Shown here one piece after another: positions 48,848 through 58,418 of a stretch of DNA of 64,000 nt; the first letter of the stretch is position 1; every line of letters begins with the position of its first letter. The stretch covers positions 1 through 64,000 of the forward strand of contig NZ_LJIZ01000021.1 of NCBI RefSeq assembly GCF_001420605.1, given 5' to 3'. The notes under the pieces were generated by a model. That model was given only the letters and a program-made list of their open reading frames with translations. It ran no database searches and was not told where the DNA came from. Source of the DNA: Bacillus sp. FJAT-25509 (GTDB lineage: Bacteria; Bacillota; Bacilli; Bacillales; Bacillaceae_G). A program made the translations under genes and the position numbers.

Positions 48848-49564
48848 ATGAACAATAAAATTCTAGTAGTAGACGATGAAGAGCATATCTTAACTTTAAT
48901 CAAATTTAACTTAGAACAAGCTGGCTTTCAAGTTGTTACAGCTACTGATGGGGAAGAAGGTTTACAAAAAGCTGTAGAAGAAAAGCCAGAATTAATTGTT
49001 TTAGATTTAATGCTACCTAAAAAAGATGGTATGGAAGTATGTAAAGAATTAAGACTTCAAAGAAATACTACGCCTATTCTAATGGTTACAGCAAAAGATG
49101 ATGAATTTGATAAAGTGTTAGGACTTGAACTTGGTGCCGATGATTACATGACAAAACCATTTAGCCCAAGAGAAGTCGTAGCAAGAGTTAAAGCAATTTT
49201 AAGAAGATCTAAAATAACTGAGACTCCAGTACAATCAAACGACGACGCTGACACTTTAATCATAGCTGATTTAAAAATCTTACCTGAGTACTATGAAGCA
49301 TATTTCCAAGGTGAAAAACTTGAGTTAACACCTAAGGAATTTGAGTTATTATTATATTTAACAAAAAATAAAGGTAGAGTATTAACTCGAGATCAATTAT
49401 TAAGTGCCGTTTGGAATTATGATTTTGCCGGAGACACTCGAATTGTCGATGTTCATATTAGCCATTTAAGAGAAAAAATAGAACTAGATTCAAAAAAACC
49501 AGTTTATATAAAAACAATTCGTGGATTAGGATATAAATTAGAGGAACCAAGATTAAATGAGTAA
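48848..49564 (+). CDS. phoP: Phosphate response regulator PhoP
   Basis: A 238-residue OmpR-family regulator. Receiver domain with Asp53 (IVLDLMLPKKDG), acidic pair VVDDEEH and the lysine in DYMTKPFSPRE; C-terminal winged helix with RVLTRDQLLSAVWNYDFAGDT. It activates phosphate-starvation genes. TGGAGGAATAAG precedes the ATG. The stop overlaps the phoR start by 8 nt. Place after the TCA cluster and before polA is the Bacillus phoPR location. Confidence 0.94.
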   Translation: MNNKILVVDDEEHILTLIKFNLEQAGFQVVTATDGEEGLQKAVEEKPELIVLDLMLPKKDGMEVCKELRLQRNTTPILMVTAKDDEFDKVLGLELGADDYMTKPFSPREVVARVKAILRRSKITETPVQSNDDADTLIIADLKILPEYYEAYFQGEKLELTPKEFELLLYLTKNKGRVLTRDQLLSAVWNYDFAGDTRIVDVHISHLREKIELDSKKPVYIKTIRGLGYKLEEPRLNE

Positions 49565-51323
49565 TCTAAATCGAAAATTGCTCTATGGATTTTCTGCAAT
49601 AATAATCGTTATTCTTGTTATATTAGGAATCGTACTAGGGCAAATTTTTAAATCCTTTTATCTGACAAACTATGATCAAAGAATTGAAAAAGAGACTAAC
49701 TTAATTGCTTCAATCATGGAGTCGAATACACCATTAACAAAGAATATATCTAATCAAACGTTAAAAAAGATATCAAAGGACTTAAATATCGATATTATAT
49801 TATTTGATGATCATTATAATCTTATCGCTAAATCTAGCAATGAGAATGTGGAATTGAATATATCATCAAAGAATTTAAAAGCTTATCTAGAACGACTTGA
49901 TAAAGTAGAGAATGCAGCTAAATTTACAGAAAAAGATTCTGCAGCTAAATATTACGGCAAGAAAATAACAGATAAACATGGCAATAAGCAATTTTTAATT
50001 GTTGATTATTCAACTAAGTCAATCAAAGAAGTTTATCGAAGTATTTCGATGTTATTATTTTCATTATTAGGTTTTGTTTTATTTGCCATCATAGTTTTAC
50101 TAATACGATACTCGCATCAATTTTCAAAACCAATTGAAGATATTACCCAAGTTGCAATTGAATTATCCAAAGGGAATTATAAAGCTAGAACATTAGCCGA
50201 AAGTAATGAATCGACAACGATGTTAAGTCAAGCAATGAATGTACTTGCAAAAAATCTACAAGAAATGACTAGTCAACAGGAAATGCAGCAAGATCGATTA
50301 AACACACTGATTCATAATATTGGTAGCGGGGTTGTTTTAATTAATAGTAGAGGTCATGTTAACCTAATTAATAAAACATATCGAGAAACGTTCAAAGTTG
50401 ATTCGAGAAGTATATTGGGTGAGCTTTATTATGATGCATTTAAACATAAAGAAGTCATTGAAATTGTGGAGGAAATTTTTCTAAAAGAAATAAAAGTTAG
50501 AAAGCAAATCATTCTGCCATTATCAATTGAAAGAAAACATTTTGAAATATATGGTGCACCAATCATTGGGATAAATCACGAGTGGAAAGGAATCGTTCTT
50601 GTTTTCCATGACATAAGTGAATTAAAGAAATTAGAGCAAGTTCGAAAAGATTTTTTTGCAAATGTATCTCACGAGCTTAAGACGCCAATTACATCTATTA
50701 AAGGTTTTACTGAAACTCTTCTAGATGGGGCAATGGAAAATGATGAGTTATGTAAAAACTTCTTATCGATTATATTAACGGAAAGTGATCGTATGCAGAC
50801 ACTTATTCAAGATTTGTTAGATCTTTCAAAAATTGAGCAACAGAATTTTAAATTAGATCTTGCAGAAGTATCGGCAAAACAAGTTATTGAAGATGTACAG
50901 CAAATGCTTAAACAAAAAGCAGAAGAGAAAAATATAGACTTCAAATTATACTTGAATAGTCCGTTAGTTGTATACGCTGATGCTTTAAGATTAAAACAAG
51001 TAATTATTAATTTAGTTGATAACGCGATCCACTATACTCCAGCTGGTGGCAAAGTATTTATTACTTCCTCTGAGACAAATGACCATATTGTATTAAGGGT
51101 AAATGACACAGGAGTAGGAATTGGAAAAGAGGAAATATCTCGTATTTTCGAACGTTTTTACCGAGTAGATAAAGCAAGAAGTAGGAACTCTGGAGGGACA
51201 GGCCTAGGATTAGCGATTGTAAAGCATCTTGTCGAAGCTCATAAAGGCAAAATCGAAGTTGAAAGTAAACTAGGTCATGGGACATCATTCATTGTAACAT
51301 TAAATAAAAATATTTCGATGTGA
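49557..51323 (+). CDS. phoR: Phosphate sensor histidine kinase PhoR
   Basis: A 588-residue sensor kinase. Membrane segments at residues about 9-31 and 162-184 flank an extracellular domain; then HAMP, PAS (about 250-350), HisKA with His372 in NVSHELKTPITSIKGF, and HATPase with VIINLVDNAIHYTP, VNDTGVGIGKEEI and GGTGLGLAIVK. It phosphorylates PhoP under phosphate limitation. The sensing input is intracellular in Bacillus through the cytoplasmic region. Confidence 0.94.
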   Translation: MSNLNRKLLYGFSAIIIVILVILGIVLGQIFKSFYLTNYDQRIEKETNLIASIMESNTPLTKNISNQTLKKISKDLNIDIILFDDHYNLIAKSSNENVELNISSKNLKAYLERLDKVENAAKFTEKDSAAKYYGKKITDKHGNKQFLIVDYSTKSIKEVYRSISMLLFSLLGFVLFAIIVLLIRYSHQFSKPIEDITQVAIELSKGNYKARTLAESNESTTMLSQAMNVLAKNLQEMTSQQEMQQDRLNTLIHNIGSGVVLINSRGHVNLINKTYRETFKVDSRSILGELYYDAFKHKEVIEIVEEIFLKEIKVRKQIILPLSIERKHFEIYGAPIIGINHEWKGIVLVFHDISELKKLEQVRKDFFANVSHELKTPITSIKGFTETLLDGAMENDELCKNFLSIILTESDRMQTLIQDLLDLSKIEQQNFKLDLAEVSAKQVIEDVQQMLKQKAEEKNIDFKLYLNSPLVVYADALRLKQVIINLVDNAIHYTPAGGKVFITSSETNDHIVLRVNDTGVGIGKEEISRIFERFYRVDKARSRNSGGTGLGLAIVKHLVEAHKGKIEVESKLGHGTSFIVTLNKNISM

Positions 51324-51417
51324 CATTTACATTGATTTTACATTGGATTTATTTATAATTAATAAAAAATTGTTATAGTTATGATGAAAACCCCTTCATC
51401 CAAGGAGTTATCTTAAA

Positions 51418-51448
51418 CCGGGAGTAGTTATACTTCCGGGATTTTTTA
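51418..51448 (+). terminator. phoPR terminator
   Basis: CCGGGAGTA with TACTTCCGG (one G-U pair), then ATTTTTTATA. A second small stem, GATGAA/TTCATC, lies just before it. Confidence 0.87.
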
Positions 51449-51503
51449 TATTTAAATCTGTTTTATTTTTTCTTTAAGGTGTCTATACTAGTGGATACTT
51501 TTA

Positions 51504-51587
51504 TTGCACTTTAAGCAAGGATCAATTGGCAAAAGAAGAGTCGTACTCGATCTGATTGCCAATTTTAGGATTAAAGTATAAGTGCAA
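51504..51587. repeat. Nested inverted-repeat element
   Basis: Three helices nest on one axis: TTGCACTT/AAGTGCAA (outer, 8 bp), AATTGGCA/TGCCAATT (8 bp) and GAGT-cgt-ACTC (tip). The unit is 84 bp, contains no ORF, and is followed by GCCT-aaa-AGGC near 51597. It could be a MITE-like repeat or an RNA hairpin upstream of the DUF4177 gene. Confidence 0.5.
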
Positions 51588-51705
51588 CTACGCCTCTGCC
51601 TAAAAGGCCTTGTCAGTCGACGAGTTTTCTTTATTTGATCATATTACTTTTATAATTTTTGGGGAAATTATGAGTGTTGAATCATACATCGGAGGGTGGA
51701 TAAAG

Positions 51706-51882
51706 ATGTACGAATACGAATTTGTAAAAGTTAACACTAAATCATCAAATCGTTATTATTATGATGTAGTTGGGAACTATGCTAAAAGTGGCTGGCGCCT
51801 TCATCAGGTTGTAAACAATCAGCAAGCAATAGAAGGCTCATGTGTCGAACTAATTTTTGAGCGAGAAATCGACTTAAACTAA
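51706..51882 (+). CDS. DUF4177 domain protein
   Basis: A 58-residue protein beginning MYEYEFVKVN at ATG 51706, 10 nt after GGAGGGTGG; the frame upstream to 51610 has no such site. It has the family pattern of a short strand (YEYEFVKV), a helix/turn (GNYAKSGWRLHQVV) and a closing strand (CVELIFERE). Function unknown. It sits between two structured non-coding units. Confidence 0.78.
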   Translation: MYEYEFVKVNTKSSNRYYYDVVGNYAKSGWRLHQVVNNQQAIEGSCVELIFEREIDLN

Positions 51883-51886
51883 TTAC

Positions 51887-51994
51887 AGAGGTAGTCTTAC
51901 GATTCATTCTTAAAAGTCATCATTATTCAACTTTCAAATTGAGTGAGTAAAAACTTTTAATATGCCTGAATCAAAGACGGCCTCTTTTTCTTTT
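51887..51994 (+). terminator. Unusually long rod-like terminator or structured RNA
   Basis: Successive complementary pairs nest over 99 nt: AGAGG/CCTCT, GTCTT/AAGAC, GATTCA/TGAATC, TTAAAAGT/ACTTTTAA and TCAA/TTGA at the tip, then TTTTCTTTT. It begins 5 nt after the DUF4177 stop. A plain terminator needs only a fraction of this length. Confidence 0.6.
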
Positions 51995-52124
51995 ATAGAT
52001 CGTTCATGTTAGAATGTTAAGAGCAAGGAAATGTTGGAACGATTAATTTTATGAAAAGAAAAAGCAAGAAATAAAAATTATACATAAAAAGATAGTGAGA
52101 TTTGTAATAGGAAGGGGATCTATT

Positions 52125-54749
52125 TTGAAGAAGAAATTGGTTTTAATTGATGGGAATAGTATTGCCTATAGAGCTTTTTTTGCATTGCCACTTTTGAGTA
52201 ATGATAAAGGTGTCCATACGAATGCAATTTATGGATTTACAATGATGTTAATGAAAATTCTTGACGATGAAAAACCTACACATATGCTTGTTGCATTTGA
52301 TGCAGGGAAAACAACGTTTAGACATAGTACATTTAAAGAATACAAAGGTGGAAGACAAAAGACTCCACCAGAGCTAAGTGAACAGTTTCCACTAGTTCGC
52401 CAGCTATTAGATACATACGGAATTGCACGTTATGAATTAGAAAATTATGAAGCGGATGACATTATTGGTACACTTGCTGGTCAAGCCTCTAAAGATGAAT
52501 ATGAAGTAAAAGTCATCTCAGGTGATCGAGATTTATTACAGCTAGTTGATGACCGTATTACAGTAAGTATGACTAAAAAAGGTATTACTGAAGTTGAAGA
52601 ATATACTCCTGCAGCGATTCATGAAAAGTATGAGATTACACCTGATCAAATTATTGATATGAAAGGTTTAATGGGGGATAAATCTGATAATATTCCTGGT
52701 GTTCCAGGTATTGGGGAAAAGACTGCCATTAAACTTTTAAAACAGTTTCAAACTGTAGAAGGTCTTTATGAAAATATAGAGGAAGTAAGTGGAGCAAAGC
52801 TTCTTCAAAATTTAAGTGAAAATAAAGATCAAGCTTTAATGAGTAAGCAATTAGCTACAATTAATAAAAACTCACCAATTGAATTGACTGTAAATGACAC
52901 TACGCTTCCGGAAGCTGATACGAATAAAGTAGCGGACTTTTTTAAATCTCTTGGATTTACATCATTGTTAGCTAAGTTGGACATCAAAGAATCGATTGAA
53001 GATCTAGAAGAGATTAACTATGAAGTCTTAGATTCAATTGAGGAGAAACATTTAGCTAATCATTCAAGCTTAATCGTTGAAATGATCGGAGAAAATTATC
53101 ATACAGAAGAAATTCAAGGATTTGGGCTTTCAAATGAAAAAGGTCATTTCTTTATTTCGACAGCTGTAGGGTTAGAGTCGGATTTATTTAAAAAATGGCT
53201 TGAGGATGAGAGTGTTAATAAAAATGTATATGATGCAAAAGGTGCTTATGTTGCACTGAAGTGGAGAGGTATTAATTTAAATGGTGTTAATTTCGATCCG
53301 TTACTTGCTTCATATATATTTGACCCAGCTCAGTCTAATAAAGAATTTGCTGATATAGTAAATGGTAAAATAGATTTTTCAATTCAAACTGCCGAATCGA
53401 TTTATGGTAAGGGTGCAAAGCAAACTAAGCCATCAGATGAAGTTTTATCTGAATATATTGTTCGTAAAACAATTGCTATTAGTAAATTAAAAGAAACTTT
53501 AGAAGAACGCCTGCGAAAAAATAGTCAATTTGAACTGCTAACAGAATTAGAATTACCATTAACTTTTATATTAGGTGATATGGAATTTGAAGGAGTAACA
53601 GTTAAAGAAGAGACTCTTCGTACGATGGGTTCAGAACTAGCTAATACGTTAAAAGACCTTGAAGAGAATATTTATGAACTAGCTGGTGAAAAATTCAATA
53701 TTAATTCACCGAAGCAATTAGGAGTTATTCTGTTTGAAAAGTTAAATTTACCATCTGGTAAAAAAACAAAAACAGGTTATTCTACTTCTGCTGATGTTCT
53801 TGAAAAATTAGAGGCAGAACATGAAATCATTCGATTAATTCTACACTATCGCCAAGTTGGAAAATTAAATTCTACTTATGTAGAAGGCTTATTAAAAGTA
53901 ATAAATGAATCAGATTCAAAAGTTCATACACGATTTAATCAAGTATTAGCACAAACTGGACGTTTAAGTTCGATTGATCCTAACCTGCAAAACATTCCTA
54001 TACGTTTAGAAGAAGGTAGAAAAATTAGAAAAGCTTTTGTTGCATCTAAAAAAGACTGGCTAATCTTTGCTGCTGACTATTCTCAAATTGAATTAAGGGT
54101 ACTGGCTCATATAGCACAAGACGATAATTTAATGGATGCATTTAAAAACGACTTTGATGTTCATACAAAGACTGCAATGGATGTTTTCCATGTTAGCGCT
54201 GATGAGGTAACAAGCAATATGAGAAGACAAGCAAAAGCTGTTAACTTTGGGATTGTATATGGAATTAGTGATTATGGATTATCACAAGGATTAGGTATTA
54301 CAAGAAAAGAAGCGGCTATATTTATTGAAAAGTACTTTGCTAGTTTTCCAAAAGTAAAAGATTATATGTCAGATATTGTTCAAAAGGCTAAACTAGATGG
54401 ATTTGTAAGTACAATCTTAAATAGACGTCGTTATATTCCTGAAATTTCAAGTTCTAACTTTAATGTTCGTGGATTTGCTGAAAGAACAGCGATGAATACC
54501 CCAATCCAAGGTAGTGCTGCCGATATTATTAAAAAGGCTATGATTTTACTAGATGAGCGTCTAAAAGCGGAAAAGCTTCAGGCAAAATTAATTTTACAAG
54601 TACACGATGAATTAATATTAGAAGCTCCAAAAGAAGAATTAGCAATTTTAGAAAAAATCGTACCAGAAGTAATGGAACATGCAGTCGATTTAGTAGTGCC
54701 TTTAAAGGTTGATTATAATTTTGGAGATTCTTGGTTTGAAGCAAAATAA
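52125..54749 (+). CDS. polA: DNA polymerase I
   Basis: An 874-residue family A polymerase from TTG 52125 (MKKKLVLIDGNS), just after GGAAGGGG. Domains: 5'-3' exonuclease (1-290, with GDRDLLQL and GVPGIGEKTAIKLL), a degenerate 3'-5' exonuclease-like region (about 310-470) without the usual acidic metal ligands, as in Bacillus, and the polymerase (RLSSIDPNLQNIPIR; AADYSQIELRVLAHI; RRQAKAVNFGIVYG; LQVHDELILEAP). It fills repair and Okazaki gaps. It is the first gene of the polA-mutM-ytaF-coaE run. Confidence 0.97.
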   Translation: MKKKLVLIDGNSIAYRAFFALPLLSNDKGVHTNAIYGFTMMLMKILDDEKPTHMLVAFDAGKTTFRHSTFKEYKGGRQKTPPELSEQFPLVRQLLDTYGIARYELENYEADDIIGTLAGQASKDEYEVKVISGDRDLLQLVDDRITVSMTKKGITEVEEYTPAAIHEKYEITPDQIIDMKGLMGDKSDNIPGVPGIGEKTAIKLLKQFQTVEGLYENIEEVSGAKLLQNLSENKDQALMSKQLATINKNSPIELTVNDTTLPEADTNKVADFFKSLGFTSLLAKLDIKESIEDLEEINYEVLDSIEEKHLANHSSLIVEMIGENYHTEEIQGFGLSNEKGHFFISTAVGLESDLFKKWLEDESVNKNVYDAKGAYVALKWRGINLNGVNFDPLLASYIFDPAQSNKEFADIVNGKIDFSIQTAESIYGKGAKQTKPSDEVLSEYIVRKTIAISKLKETLEERLRKNSQFELLTELELPLTFILGDMEFEGVTVKEETLRTMGSELANTLKDLEENIYELAGEKFNINSPKQLGVILFEKLNLPSGKKTKTGYSTSADVLEKLEAEHEIIRLILHYRQVGKLNSTYVEGLLKVINESDSKVHTRFNQVLAQTGRLSSIDPNLQNIPIRLEEGRKIRKAFVASKKDWLIFAADYSQIELRVLAHIAQDDNLMDAFKNDFDVHTKTAMDVFHVSADEVTSNMRRQAKAVNFGIVYGISDYGLSQGLGITRKEAAIFIEKYFASFPKVKDYMSDIVQKAKLDGFVSTILNRRRYIPEISSSNFNVRGFAERTAMNTPIQGSAADIIKKAMILLDERLKAEKLQAKLILQVHDELILEAPKEELAILEKIVPEVMEHAVDLVVPLKVDYNFGDSWFEAK

Positions 54750-54768
54750 ATAGATAGGATGACTTTGT

Positions 54769-55602
54769 ATGCCTGAATTACCAGAAGTTGAAACGGTCAG
54801 ACGAACTTTACTGGATTTAATAGTTGGGAAAACAATCTCAACAGTAATCGTTTCTTGGGGAAAAATAATAAAGAAACCTAATGAAGTAGATGAGTTTCAG
54901 ATTTTATTAAAAGGTCAAACAGTAGAAAATATAAATCGTCGAGGTAAGTTTCTACTATTTCAATTAAGTGATTTTACACTTGTTTCGCATTTGAGAATGG
55001 AAGGGAAATTTCGCGTATTCCCAGCGGAAGAACCTGTAGCACCTCATACTCATGTTCGTTTCCTATTTGAAGATGGAACAGAACTTCGGTACCAAGATGT
55101 TCGTAAATTTGGCACGATGCATTTATTTAATAAGGGTGAGGAGAAAGAGGGTCCTCCACTTGCTAAATTAGGCCCAGAGCCATTTTCGGATGAGTTTACT
55201 GCTGATTATTTAAGAAAAAAGCTTAAAAATACAAACCGAAAAATTAAAGTCGTTTTATTAGATCAGGAATTAGTAGTCGGTTTAGGTAATATTTATGTTG
55301 ATGAGGTTTTGTTTAGAGCTAAGATTCATCCGGAAACGCCTGCATCATCATTAAAGCCTAAACAAATAAAGTTACTTGCCGAAACCATTACAGAAACTTT
55401 ACAAGAGGCTGTAGAATTAGGTGGAAGCACAATTCGTTCTTATGTAAATTCACAAGGTCAAATAGGGACTTTTCAAGATATCATTAAAGTATATGGTAGA
55501 AAGGGTTTAGAGTGTCATAATTGTGGCCAACCAATAGAAAAAATAACAGTTGGTGGCAGAGGTACTTCTTTTTGCCCGGTCTGTCAGCCTAAAAAAAATT
55601 AA
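54769..55602 (+). CDS. mutM: Formamidopyrimidine-DNA glycosylase
   Basis: A 277-residue bifunctional glycosylase/AP lyase. Catalytic N-terminus PELPEVETVRR, helix-two-turn-helix, and the C-terminal zinc finger CHNCGQPIEK ... FCPVCQ. It excises 8-oxoguanine and formamidopyrimidines. It follows polA by 19 nt, a common repair-gene pairing. Confidence 0.97.
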   Translation: MPELPEVETVRRTLLDLIVGKTISTVIVSWGKIIKKPNEVDEFQILLKGQTVENINRRGKFLLFQLSDFTLVSHLRMEGKFRVFPAEEPVAPHTHVRFLFEDGTELRYQDVRKFGTMHLFNKGEEKEGPPLAKLGPEPFSDEFTADYLRKKLKNTNRKIKVVLLDQELVVGLGNIYVDEVLFRAKIHPETPASSLKPKQIKLLAETITETLQEAVELGGSTIRSYVNSQGQIGTFQDIIKVYGRKGLECHNCGQPIEKITVGGRGTSFCPVCQPKKN

Positions 55603-55660
55603 CATAAGGTTCCTTTCTTTCATACTATATCAAGAGTACGAAAGAGAGGGGCCTATTTTT

Positions 55661-56305
55661 ATGGTAAATATGCTATCATTAATACTACTAGCATGCGCAC
55701 TAAGCTTAGATAGTTGCAGTGTTGGATTTACTTATGGACTTCGAAAAGTAAAAATTCCTTTAAAATCAATCATTACAATTGCATCTTGTTCAGGGATTAT
55801 ATTAATGACATCCATGGGGATTGGGCATGCAATTACAGACTTTTTTTCACCAATAGTAGCAAAAAGAATCGGAGGATTTGTACTTGTTTGTATAGGATTA
55901 TGGGTACTATTTCAATTTTACCGATCGAATAAAGCATCAAATATAGAAGAAAAGAATGAGATAGAAGATAAAGGGATTGACTGGGAATTTGAAATTTTAG
56001 GTGTTGTCGTAAAAATTTTAAAGAAGCCTACAACTGCAGACATAGATCGTTCAGGTAGTATTAATGGATTGGAAGCAATGTTACTTGGGTTTGCACTTTC
56101 ACTTGATGCCTTTGGGGCTGGTATAGGTGCATCATTACTTGGATTTTCTCCACTATTGACAGCAATCGTAACATCTACTGCAAGTGCTTTATTCTTATTA
56201 TTTGGAATGAAATTAGGAAATGTGTTATCGAAAACATTGTGGCTTCAAAAGTTAACTTTTTTACCAGGTGTTTTTTTAATATTAATTGGGTTAATGAAGA
56301 TGTAA
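55661..56305 (+). CDS. ytaF: Sporulation membrane protein YtaF
   Basis: A 214-residue polytopic protein; ATG 55661 lies after GAGAGGGG, whereas the longer frame overlaps mutM. Two symmetrical halves carry ALSLDSCSVGFTYGLRK and FALSLDAFGAGIGAS, as in the MntP/YtaF family. Between them, around residues 126-138, lies an EF-hand-like loop DIDRSGSINGLE facing the soluble side. Members are sporulation-associated; transported ion not established. Continues the conserved mutM-ytaF-coaE order. Confidence 0.88.
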   Translation: MVNMLSLILLACALSLDSCSVGFTYGLRKVKIPLKSIITIASCSGIILMTSMGIGHAITDFFSPIVAKRIGGFVLVCIGLWVLFQFYRSNKASNIEEKNEIEDKGIDWEFEILGVVVKILKKPTTADIDRSGSINGLEAMLLGFALSLDAFGAGIGASLLGFSPLLTAIVTSTASALFLLFGMKLGNVLSKTLWLQKLTFLPGVFLILIGLMKM

Positions 56306-56316
56306 TAAAAATCATG

Positions 56317-56361
56317 AAAGAGTGTATCCGAATGGATTTATTCCATTTGGTCCTCTTTATT
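56317..56361 (+). terminator. Terminator between ytaF and coaE
   Basis: CCGAATGGA/TCCATTTGG inside AAAGAG/CTCTTT, then ATTTAG. The T-tract is modest, so some readthrough to coaE is possible. Confidence 0.65.
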
Positions 56362-56381
56362 TAGTGTAAGGAGAATAAAAG

Positions 56382-56978
56382 ATGGGTAAAATTTTTGGAC
56401 TAACTGGTAGCATTGCAAGTGGAAAAAGTACGGTTTCCAATTTTTTAAAGGAATTAAATGTTCCTATTGTTGATGCAGACATAATTGCAAAAGAAGTGGT
56501 TGAAATTGGACAACCTGCTTATAAAAAAATCATTGAAGCTTTCGGAAGTGAGATTCTTTTAGAATCTGGTGAAATTAATCGATCATTTCTCGGAAGTATT
56601 ATTTTTAATAATAAAGAAAAGCGCTTACAACTTAATGAAATAGTACATCCGGAAGTCAGACGAGAAATGAAAGAACAGGCTGATCGATACATAAAACAAG
56701 GTGAATCACTTGTTATTTTAGATATTCCTCTTTTATATGAGGGTAACTCAATTGAATTGGTTGAAAAAGTGATTGTAGTGACAGTGTCAGAAGAAAATCA
56801 ACTAAAACGTTTGATGAATCGTAATGGTTTATCGAAAGAGGATGCACTTTTACGCATAGCATCTCAAATACCAGTTAAAGAAAAAGCAGCACGAGCTGAC
56901 TATGTAATAGATAACAATGGTGACATTGAGGATACAAAAAGACAGGTTAAAGACCTATTAAATAAAATTATTTGCTAA
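56382..56978 (+). CDS. coaE: Dephospho-CoA kinase
   Basis: A 198-residue P-loop kinase, last step of coenzyme A synthesis. Walker A is FGLTGSIASGKSTVS, followed by VDADIIAKEVV and LDIPLLYEG. It phosphorylates the 3'-OH of dephospho-CoA. TAAGGAGAA precedes the ATG. Confidence 0.96.
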   Translation: MGKIFGLTGSIASGKSTVSNFLKELNVPIVDADIIAKEVVEIGQPAYKKIIEAFGSEILLESGEINRSFLGSIIFNNKEKRLQLNEIVHPEVRREMKEQADRYIKQGESLVILDIPLLYEGNSIELVEKVIVVTVSEENQLKRLMNRNGLSKEDALLRIASQIPVKEKAARADYVIDNNGDIEDTKRQVKDLLNKIIC

Positions 56979-57012
56979 AATAATGTAAATAGTTTAACCA
57001 AAATCCGAGTTA

Positions 57013-57023
57013 TGTGTTATACT
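57013..57023 (+). promoter_or_regulatory. CcpN operator overlapping the gapB -10
   Basis: TGTGTTATACT matches the CcpN consensus TRTGHYATAYW at every position and overlaps the -10 TATACT (57018-57023), the place where CcpN boxes lie at gapB and pckA in Bacillus. The consensus is from memory; the match is read directly. Confidence 0.72.
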
Positions 57024-57070
57024 AATTGCAGGGAGATAATAAACAGTATAACTTAATTGGGGGCTTTCTT

Positions 57071-58090
57071 ATGGTAAATGTAGCAATAAATGGATTTGGT
57101 CGAATTGGACGCATGGTTTTCCGTCAAGCAATTAAAAATGGAGATTATAATATCGTTGCAATTAATGCAAGTTATCCTTCTGAAACTTTAGCGCACTTAA
57201 TTAAATATGATACAGTTCACGGCAAGTTTGATGGTGAAGTAATTGCAAATGCAGATCATTTAATCGTTGATGGTAAGCGTGTGGAATTAATTAGTGAAAG
57301 AAATCCTGAGTTACTTCCATGGAACGAGCTAAATGTTGATATAGTAATTGAAGCAACTGGAAAATTTAATGATGCTGAAAAAGCAAAAATGCATATTACT
57401 GCTGGAGCTCAAAAAGTAATTTTAACAGCACCTGGTAAAAATGAAGATATCACAGTAGTAATTGGAGTTAATGATGATAAATTAGACCTAGAAAATCATC
57501 ACATTATTTCAAACGCATCTTGTACAACTAACTGTTTAGCGCCAGTTGTAAAAGTATTAGATGAGCAATTTGGAATTGTTAATGGATTAATGACAACTGT
57601 TCACTCATTTACAAATGATCAAAAAAATATTGATAATCCACATAAAGATTTACGTCGTGCACGTGCTTGCAGTCAATCAATTATTCCAACAACTACAGGT
57701 GCAGCAAAAGCATTATCTAAAGTACTTCCACATTTAAATGGTAAGTTACATGGTATGGCTTTACGTGTTCCTACTCCAAACGTATCACTTGTTGACTTAG
57801 TTGTAGACTTAAAGAGAGAAGTAACTGTTGAAGAAATTAATGAAGTGTTTGAAACAGCTTCTAAAGGTTCAATGCACGGAATTGTCGAATATTGTAACGA
57901 GCCATTAGTATCAATCGATTTTAATACTAATACACACTCTGCAATTATCGATTCTCTTTCTACAATGGTAATCGACGGTACAAAAGTTAAAGTATTAGCT
58001 TGGTATGACAATGAGTGGGGCTACTCAAGACGCGTTGTTGACTTAGTGTCAATCGTTGCATCTAAAATAAAAAAGCTTGAAACTGTTTAA
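57071..58090 (+). CDS. gapB: Gluconeogenic glyceraldehyde-3-phosphate dehydrogenase GapB
   Basis: A 339-residue enzyme from ATG 57071 (MVNVAINGFGRIGRMV), preceded by TTGGGGGC; the earlier frame from 57026 overlaps the promoter. Catalytic cysteine in SNASCTTNCLAP, NNAHT-type phosphate contacts in NPHKDLRRARA. INASYPSETLAHLIKYDT at the adenosine pocket is typical of the NADP-preferring GapB/Epd branch. It works in the gluconeogenic direction and is repressed by CcpN on glucose. Confidence 0.94.
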   Translation: MVNVAINGFGRIGRMVFRQAIKNGDYNIVAINASYPSETLAHLIKYDTVHGKFDGEVIANADHLIVDGKRVELISERNPELLPWNELNVDIVIEATGKFNDAEKAKMHITAGAQKVILTAPGKNEDITVVIGVNDDKLDLENHHIISNASCTTNCLAPVVKVLDEQFGIVNGLMTTVHSFTNDQKNIDNPHKDLRRARACSQSIIPTTTGAAKALSKVLPHLNGKLHGMALRVPTPNVSLVDLVVDLKREVTVEEINEVFETASKGSMHGIVEYCNEPLVSIDFNTNTHSAIIDSLSTMVIDGTKVKVLAWYDNEWGYSRRVVDLVSIVASKIKKLETV

Positions 58091-58131
58091 TCATTAAATA
58101 TTGTACTTATAAAAAATTGTAAACGAATACA

Positions 58132-58163
58132 AAAGGCTAACTAGTTAATCTAGTTAGTCTTTT
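58132..58163 (+). terminator. gapB terminator
   Basis: GGCTAACTAG-ttaat-CTAGTTAGTC followed by TTTTT. It separates gapB from speD, which has its own promoter. Confidence 0.88.
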
Positions 58164-58418
58164 TGAAGTTGTATGACATATTAAGAAGTAATGTGAATTT
58201 ATGACTACATAAAAGGGGGAAGCATGACTTAATATCTATGAAAGAAGACTGTTGAACTAAGATTAGAAAAAAATTTAAGACCAGAAAAAGTTAAATATCC
58301 CCTTAAAAGGCATAGCTTTTGTGTAACTCGCTTTTCTTGTCATTCCTGTGTTTTCAAATCTGCCTGACGCATTTTCTTCACAATTAATTTAGTAAATAAC
58401 AAAAAAATAAAATTTATC
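58164..58418. other. Gene-free stretch upstream of the speD promoter
   Basis: About 250 bases holding no credible ORF. A plus-strand AAGGGGGAAGCATGA near 58213 mimics a translation start but is closed after one codon. No strong hairpin identified. Confidence 0.4.
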
